Below the pieces are notes generated by a model that saw only the letters and a program-made list of their open reading frames with translations, did no database searches and had not been told where the DNA came from. Below, one piece after another: positions 46,974-54,369 of a stretch of DNA of 64,000 nucleotides. Source of the stretch: DAOUJH01 sp965116555 (GTDB lineage Bacteria; Chloroflexota; Dehalococcoidia; Lucifugimonadales; QGNO01); NCBI GenBank assembly GCA_965116555.1, contig OZ220698.1:1984001-2048000 (forward strand), given 5' to 3'. Both the position numbers and the translations under genes were made by a program. The first letter of the stretch is position 1; every line of letters starts with the position of its first letter.

Positions 46974-47363
46974 ATGACAAAGCGCATCAGGGTAAGAATC
47001 GGCGATAGGTGGTACGAGGTAGAGGTAGGCGATGTCTCGGCCAACCCCATCCGGACGCGGGTCGATGGTGAGACGGTCGAGGTCAACGTAGAAGGGCTGA
47101 CCGATGCTACACTGCCCGCGCGCACCCCGTCTCAGTTGCCTGCGGGAAAGACCATACAAGTCAAATCGCCCATGCCGGGTGTGATTGTTTCGGTTGGGGT
47201 CAAGCCGGGTCAGAGTGTGGCAGAGGGCGACGCTCTGTGCGTTCTGGAGGCCATCAAGCTGCAACAGGCCATAAGGGCCCCCGCATCCGGCACCGTACAG
47301 GCGGTGCACATCGCGCCGGGCCAAAGCGTGACCGCGGGCCATGCGCTGGTTGACTTGGGCTAG
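46974..47363 (+). CDS. Biotin carboxyl carrier protein of the decarboxylase
   Basis: This 129-residue protein ends in a biotinyl domain: VKSPMPGVIVSVGVKPGQSVAEGD, then the biotinylation site LEAIKLQQAIRAPASGTV, where the usual EAMKM reads EAIKL with the acceptor Lys kept, then VHIAPGQSVTAGHALVDLG. The N-terminal half resembles the linker found before biotin domains of pyruvate or oxaloacetate carboxylase alpha chains. The biotin carrier thus seems to be a separate chain, and the carboxyltransferase must be encoded elsewhere. Confidence 0.9.
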   Translation: MTKRIRVRIGDRWYEVEVGDVSANPIRTRVDGETVEVNVEGLTDATLPARTPSQLPAGKTIQVKSPMPGVIVSVGVKPGQSVAEGDALCVLEAIKLQQAIRAPASGTVQAVHIAPGQSVTAGHALVDLG

Positions 47364-47370
47364 CCCCCGG

Positions 47371-48285
47371 TTAGCGCCTGGACTGTCCGAATCTCATAGC
47401 CACGTAGATTCCGGACAGTATCAGGACGCCCCCTAGAACGCTGGTCGGCGGCGGAGCTTCCCCCAGTATGATCACGGCCGCGGCGGTCGCGATGACAGGT
47501 TCGGCCATGACCGCGATGGCCACTGCGGTGGCGGTGACGTGGGCCAGCGACCAGTTCAGCAGGGAGTGCCCGACTACCTGCGGCACCAGGGCCACCATCA
47601 CCAGCCATAGATAGGTCTGCGGAGTGTAGCCGGTGAAGGGGTCACCGGCCAGGATGGCGGCTATCAGCAGGATGACTGCCGTCACGCTGTAGACGGCGGA
47701 GTTGTAGCTCAGAGCCGGTACGTGACGGCGCAGCCTCCGGCCGGCCAGCATGTACCCCACGATGGCTACCGCCCCGGCGAAGGCCAGCAGATCACCCCAA
47801 ACCTCGCTTTCGCCGCCGCTGGCATCGCCCAAGGCCAGGATGGCCCCACCGGCGATGCCTACGGCTATACCGGCGAACGTATATCTGTGTATCGGCTCCC
47901 CAAAGAAGGCGCGTGACGCGATGGCGACGAGGAACGGGCTGGTCGTGACCAGGACGACGGAGCTGGCGACGGAGGTGTACTCCAGCGACAGTATCCAGGC
48001 CCAGAAATGCACCGAAAGGGACGCGGAGGAGAGGAGGACAAGGGGCACGTCCCGTTTGCTTAGACCTGAGACGGACCCGACGCCGTTTCTCATCCAGGAG
48101 CCCACCGCAAGCCCAATCATGACGGCCGCGGCGATGGTCATTCTGTAGGAGGCTATGACCAGGGACGGCGCTTCGGCCAAGCGGATGAATATGGCGGCAA
48201 AAGATACGGCTACAACGCCAATGGCGAGTCCCAGGTACAGGTTACGGGTGTTGGCTTGGGCAAGCACCCCCGTAGTATAAAGCAT
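47371..48285 (-). CDS. EamA/DMT-family transporter
   Basis: This 304-residue protein has ten predicted transmembrane helices in two EamA repeats. The first starts GLAIGVVAVSFAAIFIRLAEAPSLVIASYRM and the second starts GDLLAFAGAVAIVGYMLAGRRLR. It ends with the typical EPVIATAAAVIILGEAPPPTSVLGGVLILSGIYVAMR. Members export amino acids or other metabolites. No substrate can be inferred. It is convergent with the biotin carrier gene, with a gap of 7 bases. The exact start (ATG or a GTG six codons in) is unclear. Confidence 0.88.
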   Translation of the reverse strand: MLYTTGVLAQANTRNLYLGLAIGVVAVSFAAIFIRLAEAPSLVIASYRMTIAAAVMIGLAVGSWMRNGVGSVSGLSKRDVPLVLLSSASLSVHFWAWILSLEYTSVASSVVLVTTSPFLVAIASRAFFGEPIHRYTFAGIAVGIAGGAILALGDASGGESEVWGDLLAFAGAVAIVGYMLAGRRLRRHVPALSYNSAVYSVTAVILLIAAILAGDPFTGYTPQTYLWLVMVALVPQVVGHSLLNWSLAHVTATAVAIAVMAEPVIATAAAVIILGEAPPPTSVLGGVLILSGIYVAMRFGQSRR

Positions 48286-48322
48286 GGCGAGGAGACGGGC
48301 AGGCGGGGGTTCTGTTTACTCG

Positions 48323-48377
48323 TCGTTCCTGCGGAGCCTGTCCCCGACCCCGATCGGGGGGCAGGAACCCAGGCGGA
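48323..48377. repeat. Interspersed palindromic repeat, 'tcgttcc...ggaaccc' type
   Basis: This copy runs from tcgttcctgcggagcctg through ccccgaccccgatcggggg to gcaggaacccaggcgg. The ends pair (gttcctgc with gcaggaac), and so do the inner ccccgat and atcgggg. The same layout appears near 12345, 51163 and 52176. Here it stands after the second dehydratase pair, before its terminator. Confidence 0.7.
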
Positions 48378-48396
48378 GTGGGGTGGGAAGGTTGCC

Positions 48397-48429
48397 AAGA
48401 GGGGTGTGCAGAGCCTGCACACCCCTCTT
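48397..48429 (-). terminator. Strong hairpin terminator of the second dehydratase pair
   Basis: aagaggggtgtgcag (48397-48411), a 3-base loop and ctgcacacccctctt (48415-48429) form a perfect 15-bp stem just after the stop of the minus-strand gene ending at 48439. There is little T-run, so termination may be partial. Confidence 0.7.
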
Positions 48430-48438
48430 TGATGCGGT

Positions 48439-49806
48439 CTAGTACCAGTCGCGGTAGAAGGTCTCGTAGGGGATGGCCGCTGGCTTGGCCACGTGGGGGA
48501 TGGGTAGCTGCACCATGCCGCCTTCACGCGAGGGAAGGTACACGGTGGAGGTGCCCTGTACAAAGACCTGGTCCTCCTGGTTGCGTCCCTCGTACTTGAT
48601 GCCGACGGCGTGGTAGGTGCGCTCGCCGTCCACGGCTCCCTCGCCGGGTTCACCCTTCTGTACCTCGGTGAACTTCTTGGTGACCGTGCCGTTGTATAGG
48701 CCGATGTCGGAGTAGTAGAAGGGTCTGCGCAGGGCCATCTGGAGCCTTCGGATGAAGCCGTTGTCGCCCATCCAGTTGCTCATCAGCGCCTGGGGTATCT
48801 GAGACCTCTGGCCGCCCCAGTCGAAGGGGAGAGCCTGGCCTCGGTAGGCGGCCATGAGAGGGTCGCCGTGCTCGTCGGCGGCGCCCCAGGGCCATCGAGA
48901 CACCGGGTGGGTGTAGGCAAAGCCTCCGGGACCCTCGTGCCTGATGTGGCGGCGCATCTGGTAGCCGCCCTCGAACTGGTAGCCTCTGCCTGGGCCGTTG
49001 CGAATGAATCCGGTGGCGGTCCAGTCCTGGTCTGTCCATGGCGGGATGATGAAGGTGGGGAGCTTGTCGCCCTCGTTGACATCCTCCCAGTAGAGGACAT
49101 CTTTGCCTCTGGGCTTGGACTTCTCCATCAGGTCCAGTATCTCCTCCACCTGCTCGGCGTTGAGCTTGGGCACGTTGCGCTCGTACATCATGCGCTCGCC
49201 CAGTCTTTCCACCGACATGGCGCGTCCGGTGCCCATCTCTTCGCGGGGTACCATGATGAGAGTGCCGTAGCACTTGCCAAGGAGGTCGCCGCGCATGTCC
49301 CAGTAGTTGACGTCGGTGATGAAGAAGAAGAGGTTGCCGTGTGCTCCCGGCTTCTCGATGATCTCCTTGCCCACCGAGGAGGTCTTGAATGCGGTACCGA
49401 CGCGGAGCACGTCGAAGAACTCCCAGGCGGTGCCGGAGTGGAAGTTGGCGATGGGCCAGCCGCCTACTCTTCGAGCGCCGTGCCACATGGCGTTCCTGGC
49501 GATGATGAGCGCGGTACCCGGCGCTATGAGACATCCGTAGGGGCCGCTCTTGGCGTATTCGGAGTCGGTGTAGAGGGGGTTGTCGTCGCCGATGCTGGCG
49601 GCGTATGCCTTGATCACGGGTTCGGTGAGCACCCAGGGGCTCTTGTATGGTGGCCCCGAGGCGTCGTATGGCTGGGTGACGCCCGGGTGGAGGTACATAC
49701 CGAGCGGGTATCCTTCCCCAATGACCTCGTGTTCCAGGTCTTCGTGGGAAAGCCGCCTGAACTCGTCGACTAGGCTTTCAAAGGTTTGCTTTTCTTCTGT
49801 GGTCAT
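48439..49806 (-). CDS. MaoC-like / FAS1-type dehydratase domain protein, copy 2 of type B
   Basis: This 455-residue paralog of the 32772 gene is colinear along its whole length. It shares LYWEDVNEGDKLPTF, the ALPFDWGGQRSQIPQALMSNWMGD region, MALRRPFYYSDIGLYNGTV and the identical C-terminus YETFYRDWY. It shows the same GDDNPLYTD and GTAWEFFDVLRVGTAF features. The two copies differ most in the middle and near GARRVGGWPIANFHSG, where this copy is shorter. It lies after the type A gene in the same direction. It is probably a subunit of a second acyl-thioester (de)hydratase with altered substrate range. Confidence 0.7.
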   Translation of the reverse strand: MTTEEKQTFESLVDEFRRLSHEDLEHEVIGEGYPLGMYLHPGVTQPYDASGPPYKSPWVLTEPVIKAYAASIGDDNPLYTDSEYAKSGPYGCLIAPGTALIIARNAMWHGARRVGGWPIANFHSGTAWEFFDVLRVGTAFKTSSVGKEIIEKPGAHGNLFFFITDVNYWDMRGDLLGKCYGTLIMVPREEMGTGRAMSVERLGERMMYERNVPKLNAEQVEEILDLMEKSKPRGKDVLYWEDVNEGDKLPTFIIPPWTDQDWTATGFIRNGPGRGYQFEGGYQMRRHIRHEGPGGFAYTHPVSRWPWGAADEHGDPLMAAYRGQALPFDWGGQRSQIPQALMSNWMGDNGFIRRLQMALRRPFYYSDIGLYNGTVTKKFTEVQKGEPGEGAVDGERTYHAVGIKYEGRNQEDQVFVQGTSTVYLPSREGGMVQLPIPHVAKPAAIPYETFYRDWY

Positions 49807-49862
49807 TTCACCGCTCCTTTTCTCCTCACTTTTCGGAACAATCGATCAATGTGCTGCGGGTC

Positions 49863-51023
49863 CTACATCAGGGGGTTGCCGATGGGAAGACCCACCAGGA
49901 AGCCTCTTTCCGGCAGATAGACTACTGCCGTGCCGTCCACCAGCGTTTGCCCCAGCTGGTTGTGGCCGGAGAGTTTGACCTCCACTGCGGAGTACTCGGC
50001 GTCGCCGACTTGCTCTTTGAACTTGCTGGTCACCTCTCCGCTGAGCCACATGGTGTCTTCGTACAGGAAGTGATTGGGGAGGTCCAGGGACATCCTGCGC
50101 AGGAAGCCCAGGTCTCCCATCCAGTTGGTTAAGACTTGCCCGGCTAGCGCGAAGCGCATCAGCCCCTTGGACACGGGCATCTTGAAGCCCAGGGCCTTCA
50201 CGGCAAGAAGGTCGCCGAAGGCCTGCTCTGTGTCCAGGTACGGCCAGTCGTTGCTGGGGTTGACGGCTATCCTGCCTGGCCTCTCCAGGAGCTGGCGGTA
50301 AGCCACGGTACCAACGGAAAGGGCGGTGGGCTTGGCCTCGGCCACCTTCCAGGAGGATATCTCCGTGTAGTAGAGGGGGCCCTTCACCAGTGAGGGCAGC
50401 TTGTCCCCTACCTCGACCTCGCTCCAGTAGAGAGGCACGTCGCCGCGGTGTGGGGCTATGGCGTCCAGGTCGTCTTCCAGTTTGCGTATCTCTTCGTCGG
50501 AATACTGGTGGATATCCCTATCTTCAATGAGGGACTCGCCCGTGGAATATGGCACCAGGGTCACCGTTCCCGAAGCCTCCGCCAGGATGCCGCCAAAGAC
50601 GGTGCTGTAGGTCGCGGTCGAGTCTACCTCTGCGGTCTCCCGGTCTCCCCAGTTCGGCCCGTTGCGTACGTCAGTCACCTTCAGGTCGGTTACCAGCCGC
50701 TCGCCCAGGCGAATCACGTCGTTCCACTCCGCACAGGCCTTGGTGCTGAACCTGCGCAGGCCGTACGCCTTCTGCTCGTAGGTTGCGCCTGATTCCGGGG
50801 TGCGCGCGGCGAAGATGAAGGAGGGAGGCGCGATCATGGTGTTGTACAGGGTTCCCACGCCGCCTGCCGCGTCGTTGTACAGCGGGTTTACGTCACCCAG
50901 AGCACTGCAGAGCTTCTGAATGGACGACCAATCGGCCACGTTGACGCCTTGCGGTACGTCCGTCGCGTCTTGCCCAATGAGAGCTTTGGAATCTTCAATG
51001 AACTCTTTCAACTTGTCTGCCAT
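49863..51023 (-). CDS. MaoC-like / FAS1-type dehydratase domain protein, copy 2 of type A
   Basis: This 386-residue paralog of the 31569 gene has the same length and order: MADKLKEFIEDSKALIGQDA, IQKLCSALGDVNPLYNDAAGGVGTLYNTMIAPPSFIFAARTPESG, VPLYWSEVEVGDKLPSLVKGP, LTNWMGDLGFLRRMSLDLPNHFLYEDTMWLSGEVT and QTLVDGTAVVYLPERGFLVGLPIG. The upstream open frame (to 51143) lacks homology to copy 1, so ATG 51023 is the start. It is first in a two-gene unit with the type B copy, 56 bases apart, mirroring the other pair. Confidence 0.7.
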   Translation of the reverse strand: MADKLKEFIEDSKALIGQDATDVPQGVNVADWSSIQKLCSALGDVNPLYNDAAGGVGTLYNTMIAPPSFIFAARTPESGATYEQKAYGLRRFSTKACAEWNDVIRLGERLVTDLKVTDVRNGPNWGDRETAEVDSTATYSTVFGGILAEASGTVTLVPYSTGESLIEDRDIHQYSDEEIRKLEDDLDAIAPHRGDVPLYWSEVEVGDKLPSLVKGPLYYTEISSWKVAEAKPTALSVGTVAYRQLLERPGRIAVNPSNDWPYLDTEQAFGDLLAVKALGFKMPVSKGLMRFALAGQVLTNWMGDLGFLRRMSLDLPNHFLYEDTMWLSGEVTSKFKEQVGDAEYSAVEVKLSGHNQLGQTLVDGTAVVYLPERGFLVGLPIGNPLM

Positions 51024-51162
51024 CTGTGTTGCCCCCGTTCTGAATAAGCATGATTGCACGCTCACGCTTGGAACGTGCCTCGATTTTCGGAATCTATACC
51101 CGTTCAATAGCCTTGTCAATCCCTGGGCCGAACAGGGCAACAAGACAGCAGTGCACCCATCA

Positions 51163-51222
51163 TCGTTCCCGTGTAGGCTTGTCCTCGTGCCCCGACACCG
51201 GGGGCGGGAACCCAGGGGCGGG
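51163..51222. repeat. Interspersed palindromic repeat, copy upstream of the toxin-antitoxin pair
   Basis: The unit starts tcgttcccgtgtagg, has a cttgtcctcgtgccccgac middle and ends gggggcgggaacccagggg. It is nearly identical, and in the same orientation, to 52176-52233. The ends gttcccg and cgggaac pair. The gene-free stretch 51024-51358 otherwise holds only this repeat, a GC-rich tail and the antitoxin promoter. Confidence 0.75.
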
Positions 51223-51296
51223 GGGATTCTCCTCCCACCGGAAACGGCAGCGCCGCGAGCCAGTCACATCCCCTCTTCTTGCGTTTCGCACTGAAT

Positions 51297-51324
51297 TTGA
51301 AATGCGACAATGATGTGCTATGCT
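51297..51324 (+). promoter_or_regulatory. Promoter of the AbrB/PIN toxin-antitoxin pair
   Basis: TTGAAA (51297-51302), a 16-base spacer and TATGCT (51319-51324) lie about 35 bases before ATG 51359. Such promoters are usually autorepressed by the antitoxin, but I see no convincing palindrome over this one. Confidence 0.5.
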
Positions 51325-51358
51325 TACATTGAATAGACTGCATGTCATTGGGGGCAAA

Positions 51359-51625
51359 ATGAGAGAGTTCACCACAACCATCACACAGCGCGGCCAGGTG
51401 ACTATCCCCGCCGAGGTGCGGAGAGTGCTCGGCGTCAAGCATAGGGACAAGGTTGCCTTCACCATTGAAGACGGTGAAGTGCGTCTAGAAGCGGCTTCCT
51501 TCAGCTTGGAGTCAGCCTATGGATCCGTAAAGCCCCCCAAGAAACCCGAAGACCTCCACAAGATTTCCCGAACTGCCAAGGATGCCAAGGCTGAGAAGAC
51601 CGCGCTAGAGTTGAGCAAGGCATGA
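51359..51625 (+). CDS. AbrB/SpoVT-fold antitoxin
   Basis: This 88-residue protein begins MREFTTTITQRGQVTIPAEVRRVLGVKHRDKVAFTIEDGEVRLE, a complete swapped-hairpin AbrB DNA-binding domain. The C-terminal part, from about residue 48, is charged (KPPKKPEDLHKISRTAKDAKAEK) and probably wraps and blocks the toxin. Its stop overlaps the toxin ATG in an ATGA arrangement. An earlier in-frame ATG at 51320 lies inside the predicted -10 box and is rejected. Confidence 0.9.
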   Translation: MREFTTTITQRGQVTIPAEVRRVLGVKHRDKVAFTIEDGEVRLEAASFSLESAYGSVKPPKKPEDLHKISRTAKDAKAEKTALELSKA

Positions 51626-52035
51626 AGTTCTTGGACACTAATGTCATCCTGCGCTACCTCACTAGGGATGATGAATCCAAGGCTGAAGCCTGCTACCAAC
51701 TCTTCCAGCGAGTGAAGCTGGGAGAAGAGGAACTTTTCACCTGCGAGGCCGTTGTAACGGAGGTTGCCTACGTGCTTTCTTCACCTCGTGCTCCTTACCG
51801 GTTGAGCCACGAGGAGGTCAGGGATCGGCTCTTGCCAATCCTGACCCTGCGTAGCTTGAGGCTGCCTCAGAAGCGTGTGTACCTCCGGGCCTTGGACCTT
51901 TACGCCTCCGCTCCTTTTCTTGACTTTGAAGATGCTCTGGCTGTAGCGCACATGGAGCATCGAGGACTGACAGAGATCGTAAGCTACGACAGAGACTTCG
52001 ACCGTGTCACGGGACTCCAAAGGATCGAGCCGTAA
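51622..52035 (+). CDS. PIN-domain ribonuclease toxin (VapC-like)
   Basis: This 137-residue PIN protein starts MKFLDTNVILRYLTRDD. The acidic active-site residues are in FLDTN (D5), CEAVVTEVAYVL (Glu), LDFEDALAVAHM (Asp) and SYDRDFDRV (Asp). VapC toxins cut tRNA or rRNA when released from the antitoxin. Here translation is coupled to the AbrB-type antitoxin. The pair is bounded by two near-identical repeat units, suggesting it moved or was captured as a cassette. Confidence 0.92.
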   Translation: MKFLDTNVILRYLTRDDESKAEACYQLFQRVKLGEEELFTCEAVVTEVAYVLSSPRAPYRLSHEEVRDRLLPILTLRSLRLPQKRVYLRALDLYASAPFLDFEDALAVAHMEHRGLTEIVSYDRDFDRVTGLQRIEP

Positions 52036-52126
52036 ATCAACTCATCCACCGAACCCTCTCGTTATCCTGAGCGTAGCGAAAGCAATCTGGTGATGGTGGG
52101 AAGTTTACCCTTGAGAGTAGCCGGTT

Positions 52127-52233
52127 GGTCGTTCCCGCGTAGCCTGCTCCGACCTCCTCCCGAATACCCCCTCCGTCGTTCCCGTGTAGGTTTGTCCTCG
52201 TGCCCCGACACGGGGGCGGGAACCCAGGGGCGG
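52127..52233. repeat. Two interspersed repeat copies downstream of the toxin-antitoxin pair
   Basis: A partial copy (tcgttcccgcgtagcctg at about 52130) is followed by a full unit at 52176-52233 that nearly duplicates 51163-51222 in the same orientation. Before them, at about 52058-52085, is the core ttatcctgagcgtagcgaaagcaat, a variant of the loop in the 34161 hairpin. The stretch 52036-52253 holds no gene. Confidence 0.7.
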
Positions 52234-52253
52234 TGGTGTGAGTACCCGCTCTG

Positions 52254-52826
52254 CTACTGCACACGCTTCAACGTCGCTTTCTTGCCAGGCCATTCCGAGG
52301 CAAGCATGGAGTAGACCGCCATATCCATATCCTGGAACATGTCGTCGTAGAGGAGTTCTGATTGCCGCTCGATGCCTTCAAGGGTGAAGCCTAGACGATG
52401 GGGAATCCCTCTGCTGCGCGCGTTGTCGGCGGAGGCGCGGATCACCACGCGGTTCATATTCAACCGTTCAAACATATAGTCAAGGAGGGCACGGCAAGAT
52501 CGCGTCACGATGCCTCGGCCCTGCATCTTCTCCGCTATCCAGTAGCCGATCTCACCGCTCCTGCTGCGCGAACCCCGGCCTCTTATACCGACTGCGCCGG
52601 CTACCTCGTCTTTGTAGACCATGAGCAAGACAAACTCAGGCGCGTCCTCGGATAGATGCGTTTCGACCCAGCGGCGTTCGTCCTCCGGAGAAGCTACGAA
52701 GTCGACCCAGGGGAGCCAGCGACGCAGATGCTGCCGGTTCGAATCAACCAGGGCGAAGAGGTTCTCTGCATCTTCCATAGTGGGGCGTCGCAGCAGGATT
52801 TCGCCGTCAACGACGATAGTGGTCAT
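52254..52826 (-). CDS. GNAT-family acetyltransferase, RimJ/RimL-like
   Basis: This 190-residue acetyl-CoA-dependent N-acetyltransferase has the RimJ/RimL layout: ILLRRPTMEDAENLFALVDSNRQHLRRWLPWVD at the start, GAVGIRGRGSRSRSGEIGYWI, the acetyl-CoA loop KMQGRGIVTRSCRALLDYMFERL, and NRVVIRASADNARSRGIPHRLGFTLEG. The family modifies ribosomal proteins, amino acids or antibiotics. No target is implied by the neighbours. It overlaps no other gene. Confidence 0.88.
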   Translation of the reverse strand: MTTIVVDGEILLRRPTMEDAENLFALVDSNRQHLRRWLPWVDFVASPEDERRWVETHLSEDAPEFVLLMVYKDEVAGAVGIRGRGSRSRSGEIGYWIAEKMQGRGIVTRSCRALLDYMFERLNMNRVVIRASADNARSRGIPHRLGFTLEGIERQSELLYDDMFQDMDMAVYSMLASEWPGKKATLKRVQ

Positions 52827-52834
52827 CGGTTCGG

Positions 52835-53208
52835 CTAGTCGGTACGATGCCCGCTCATGAGCAGGCCTTCCACGGGGATGAGTCTCTGCGAAACCGGGTC
52901 AACGCCCAGGCGGAACTCTTCCAAGGTGACAGCGCCAAGGACAGGGCTTGTGCCTTCATTCGCAAAGACGACAATAGTCGTACGTTCTCGTCCGTCCAAA
53001 CGAACTCGGGTCTCTCCAACGTCCATATCGACTCTGCGTCCATCGGCGAGTCGGAAAGGCAACGCTCAAGTGGTTCTACCCCCAACACTCTCAGCATGGA
53101 GGCCGGAATCGCGGTATAACTGGCTCCGGTGTCCACAAGCGCGGATACCGTCCGGTAGTCTGCGCCGGACGGGTTGCCTAACTCTATGTCTACGCTAAAC
53201 GTGCCCAT
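52835..53208 (-). pseudogene. Frameshifted retropepsin-like aspartyl protease
   Basis: Two overlapping minus-strand frames together make one clan AA aspartyl protease. The first, from ATG 53208, gives MGTFSVDIELGNPSGADYRTVSALVDTGASYTAIPASMLRVLGVEPLER with the active-site DTGAS. The second, ending at 52835, gives PFRLADGRRVDMDVGETRVRLDG followed by VVFANEGTSPVLGAVTLEEFRLGVDPVSQRLIPVEGLLM. The switch falls near 53060-53070, at the codons GAG CGT TGC. A one-base change would restore a protein of about 124 residues. It may be a pseudogene, a sequencing error or a frameshifting site. It lies 12 bases downstream of ispG. Confidence 0.75.
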
Positions 53209-53220
53209 GGAGCGCCCATG

Positions 53221-54339
53221 TCAAAGGGCCTCCACCTCTTCCATGAGAGCCGTAAGCATCTGCGACTCTTCAACCACGCGCGCCTTCTGTCCTTTGCGGA
53301 AGATGATGGCGCGCCCCGCTCCGGCGGCTATGCCAACGTCGGCGTCCTTGGCTTCGCCGGGACCATTGACCTCGCACCCCATGACGGCCACTTTCACGTT
53401 CTTGTCGATACCCTTGAGAAGCTCGTCCACCGCATTGGACAGCTTGATGACGTCGACATCGGCGCGGCCGCAGGAAGGGCAGGCAACCAGTGTGGTGCCC
53501 TTCTGGCGGAGCTCCAGCGACTTCAGTATCTCGTAGCCTGTGGCCACCTCTTCACGGGAGTCGTCGCTCAGGGAGACGCGAATGGTGTCGCCTATTCCGT
53601 CGTAGAGGAGTACGCCCAGGCCTATGGCGGTGCGAATGCTGCCGGATTTGGCCGTGCCCGACTCTGTGATGCCGAGATGGAATGGATAGGGCACTATTTC
53701 AGCCAGGCGGCGGTAGGCTTCGACCGTGGTGTGAATGTCGAACGCTTTCATGGAGATTTTGATTAGATCGAAGTCCAGCGCCTCCAGGATGCCAATCTCC
53801 CATAGGGCGGTGTCGACCATGTGGTCGACGACTGAGTACTGCCCCAAGGCGGCTGCGCCCGACTTGGGCAACAGGTTTACTCCATCGGATAGGCGGTGCT
53901 TGGCTCGGGTCTTGCCGATGCTGCCCACGGGCGGCAGGCTGCCAAAGTTGACGCCGATGCGTATGGGGATGTCGCGCTCCTTGGCGGCCGACACCACCTG
54001 TTTGACGCGCTCCGGGTCGCGGATGTTGCCGGGATTCAGGCGCAGGCAGTCTACGCCGCCATTGATCGCTTCCAGGGCCAGCTGGTAGTGGAAGTGAATG
54101 TCCGCTACCAGTGGGATGGAGATCTGCTTCCTGATCTGAGGCAGGGCAAGCGCCGCGTCCATGTTGGGCACGGCGCAGCGGATGATCTCGCAGCCGACCT
54201 CCTCCAGACCCTTTATCTGCTCCACGGTCGCCTTGACGTCGCGGGTGTCGGTCTTGGTCATCGATTGCACGGGGATGGGAGCGTCGCCCCCTACTTTTAC
54301 ATCGCCTACGTAAAGGGGTTTGGTGATTCTGCGGTTCAC
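53221..54339 (-). CDS. ispG: 4-hydroxy-3-methylbut-2-enyl diphosphate synthase
   Basis: IspG (GcpE) is the penultimate MEP-pathway enzyme, a 4Fe-4S protein that reduces MEcPP to HMBPP. The 372-residue protein has the short bacterial form: VGGDAPIPVQSMTKTDT, EEVGCEIIRCAVPN, LVADIHFHYQLALEAINGGVDCLRLNPGNI, LVACPSCGRADVD and VAVMGCEVNGPGEAKDADVGIA with the three cluster cysteines. It ends the rpsB-to-ispG gene run and follows rseP after 30 bases. With dxr upstream, two MEP steps are clustered. Confidence 0.97.
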   Translation of the reverse strand: MNRRITKPLYVGDVKVGGDAPIPVQSMTKTDTRDVKATVEQIKGLEEVGCEIIRCAVPNMDAALALPQIRKQISIPLVADIHFHYQLALEAINGGVDCLRLNPGNIRDPERVKQVVSAAKERDIPIRIGVNFGSLPPVGSIGKTRAKHRLSDGVNLLPKSGAAALGQYSVVDHMVDTALWEIGILEALDFDLIKISMKAFDIHTTVEAYRRLAEIVPYPFHLGITESGTAKSGSIRTAIGLGVLLYDGIGDTIRVSLSDDSREEVATGYEILKSLELRQKGTTLVACPSCGRADVDVIKLSNAVDELLKGIDKNVKVAVMGCEVNGPGEAKDADVGIAAGAGRAIIFRKGQKARVVEESQMLTALMEEVEAL

Positions 54340-54369
54340 TGTTAACTCCTCTGCCTCGTAATCAGGCTA

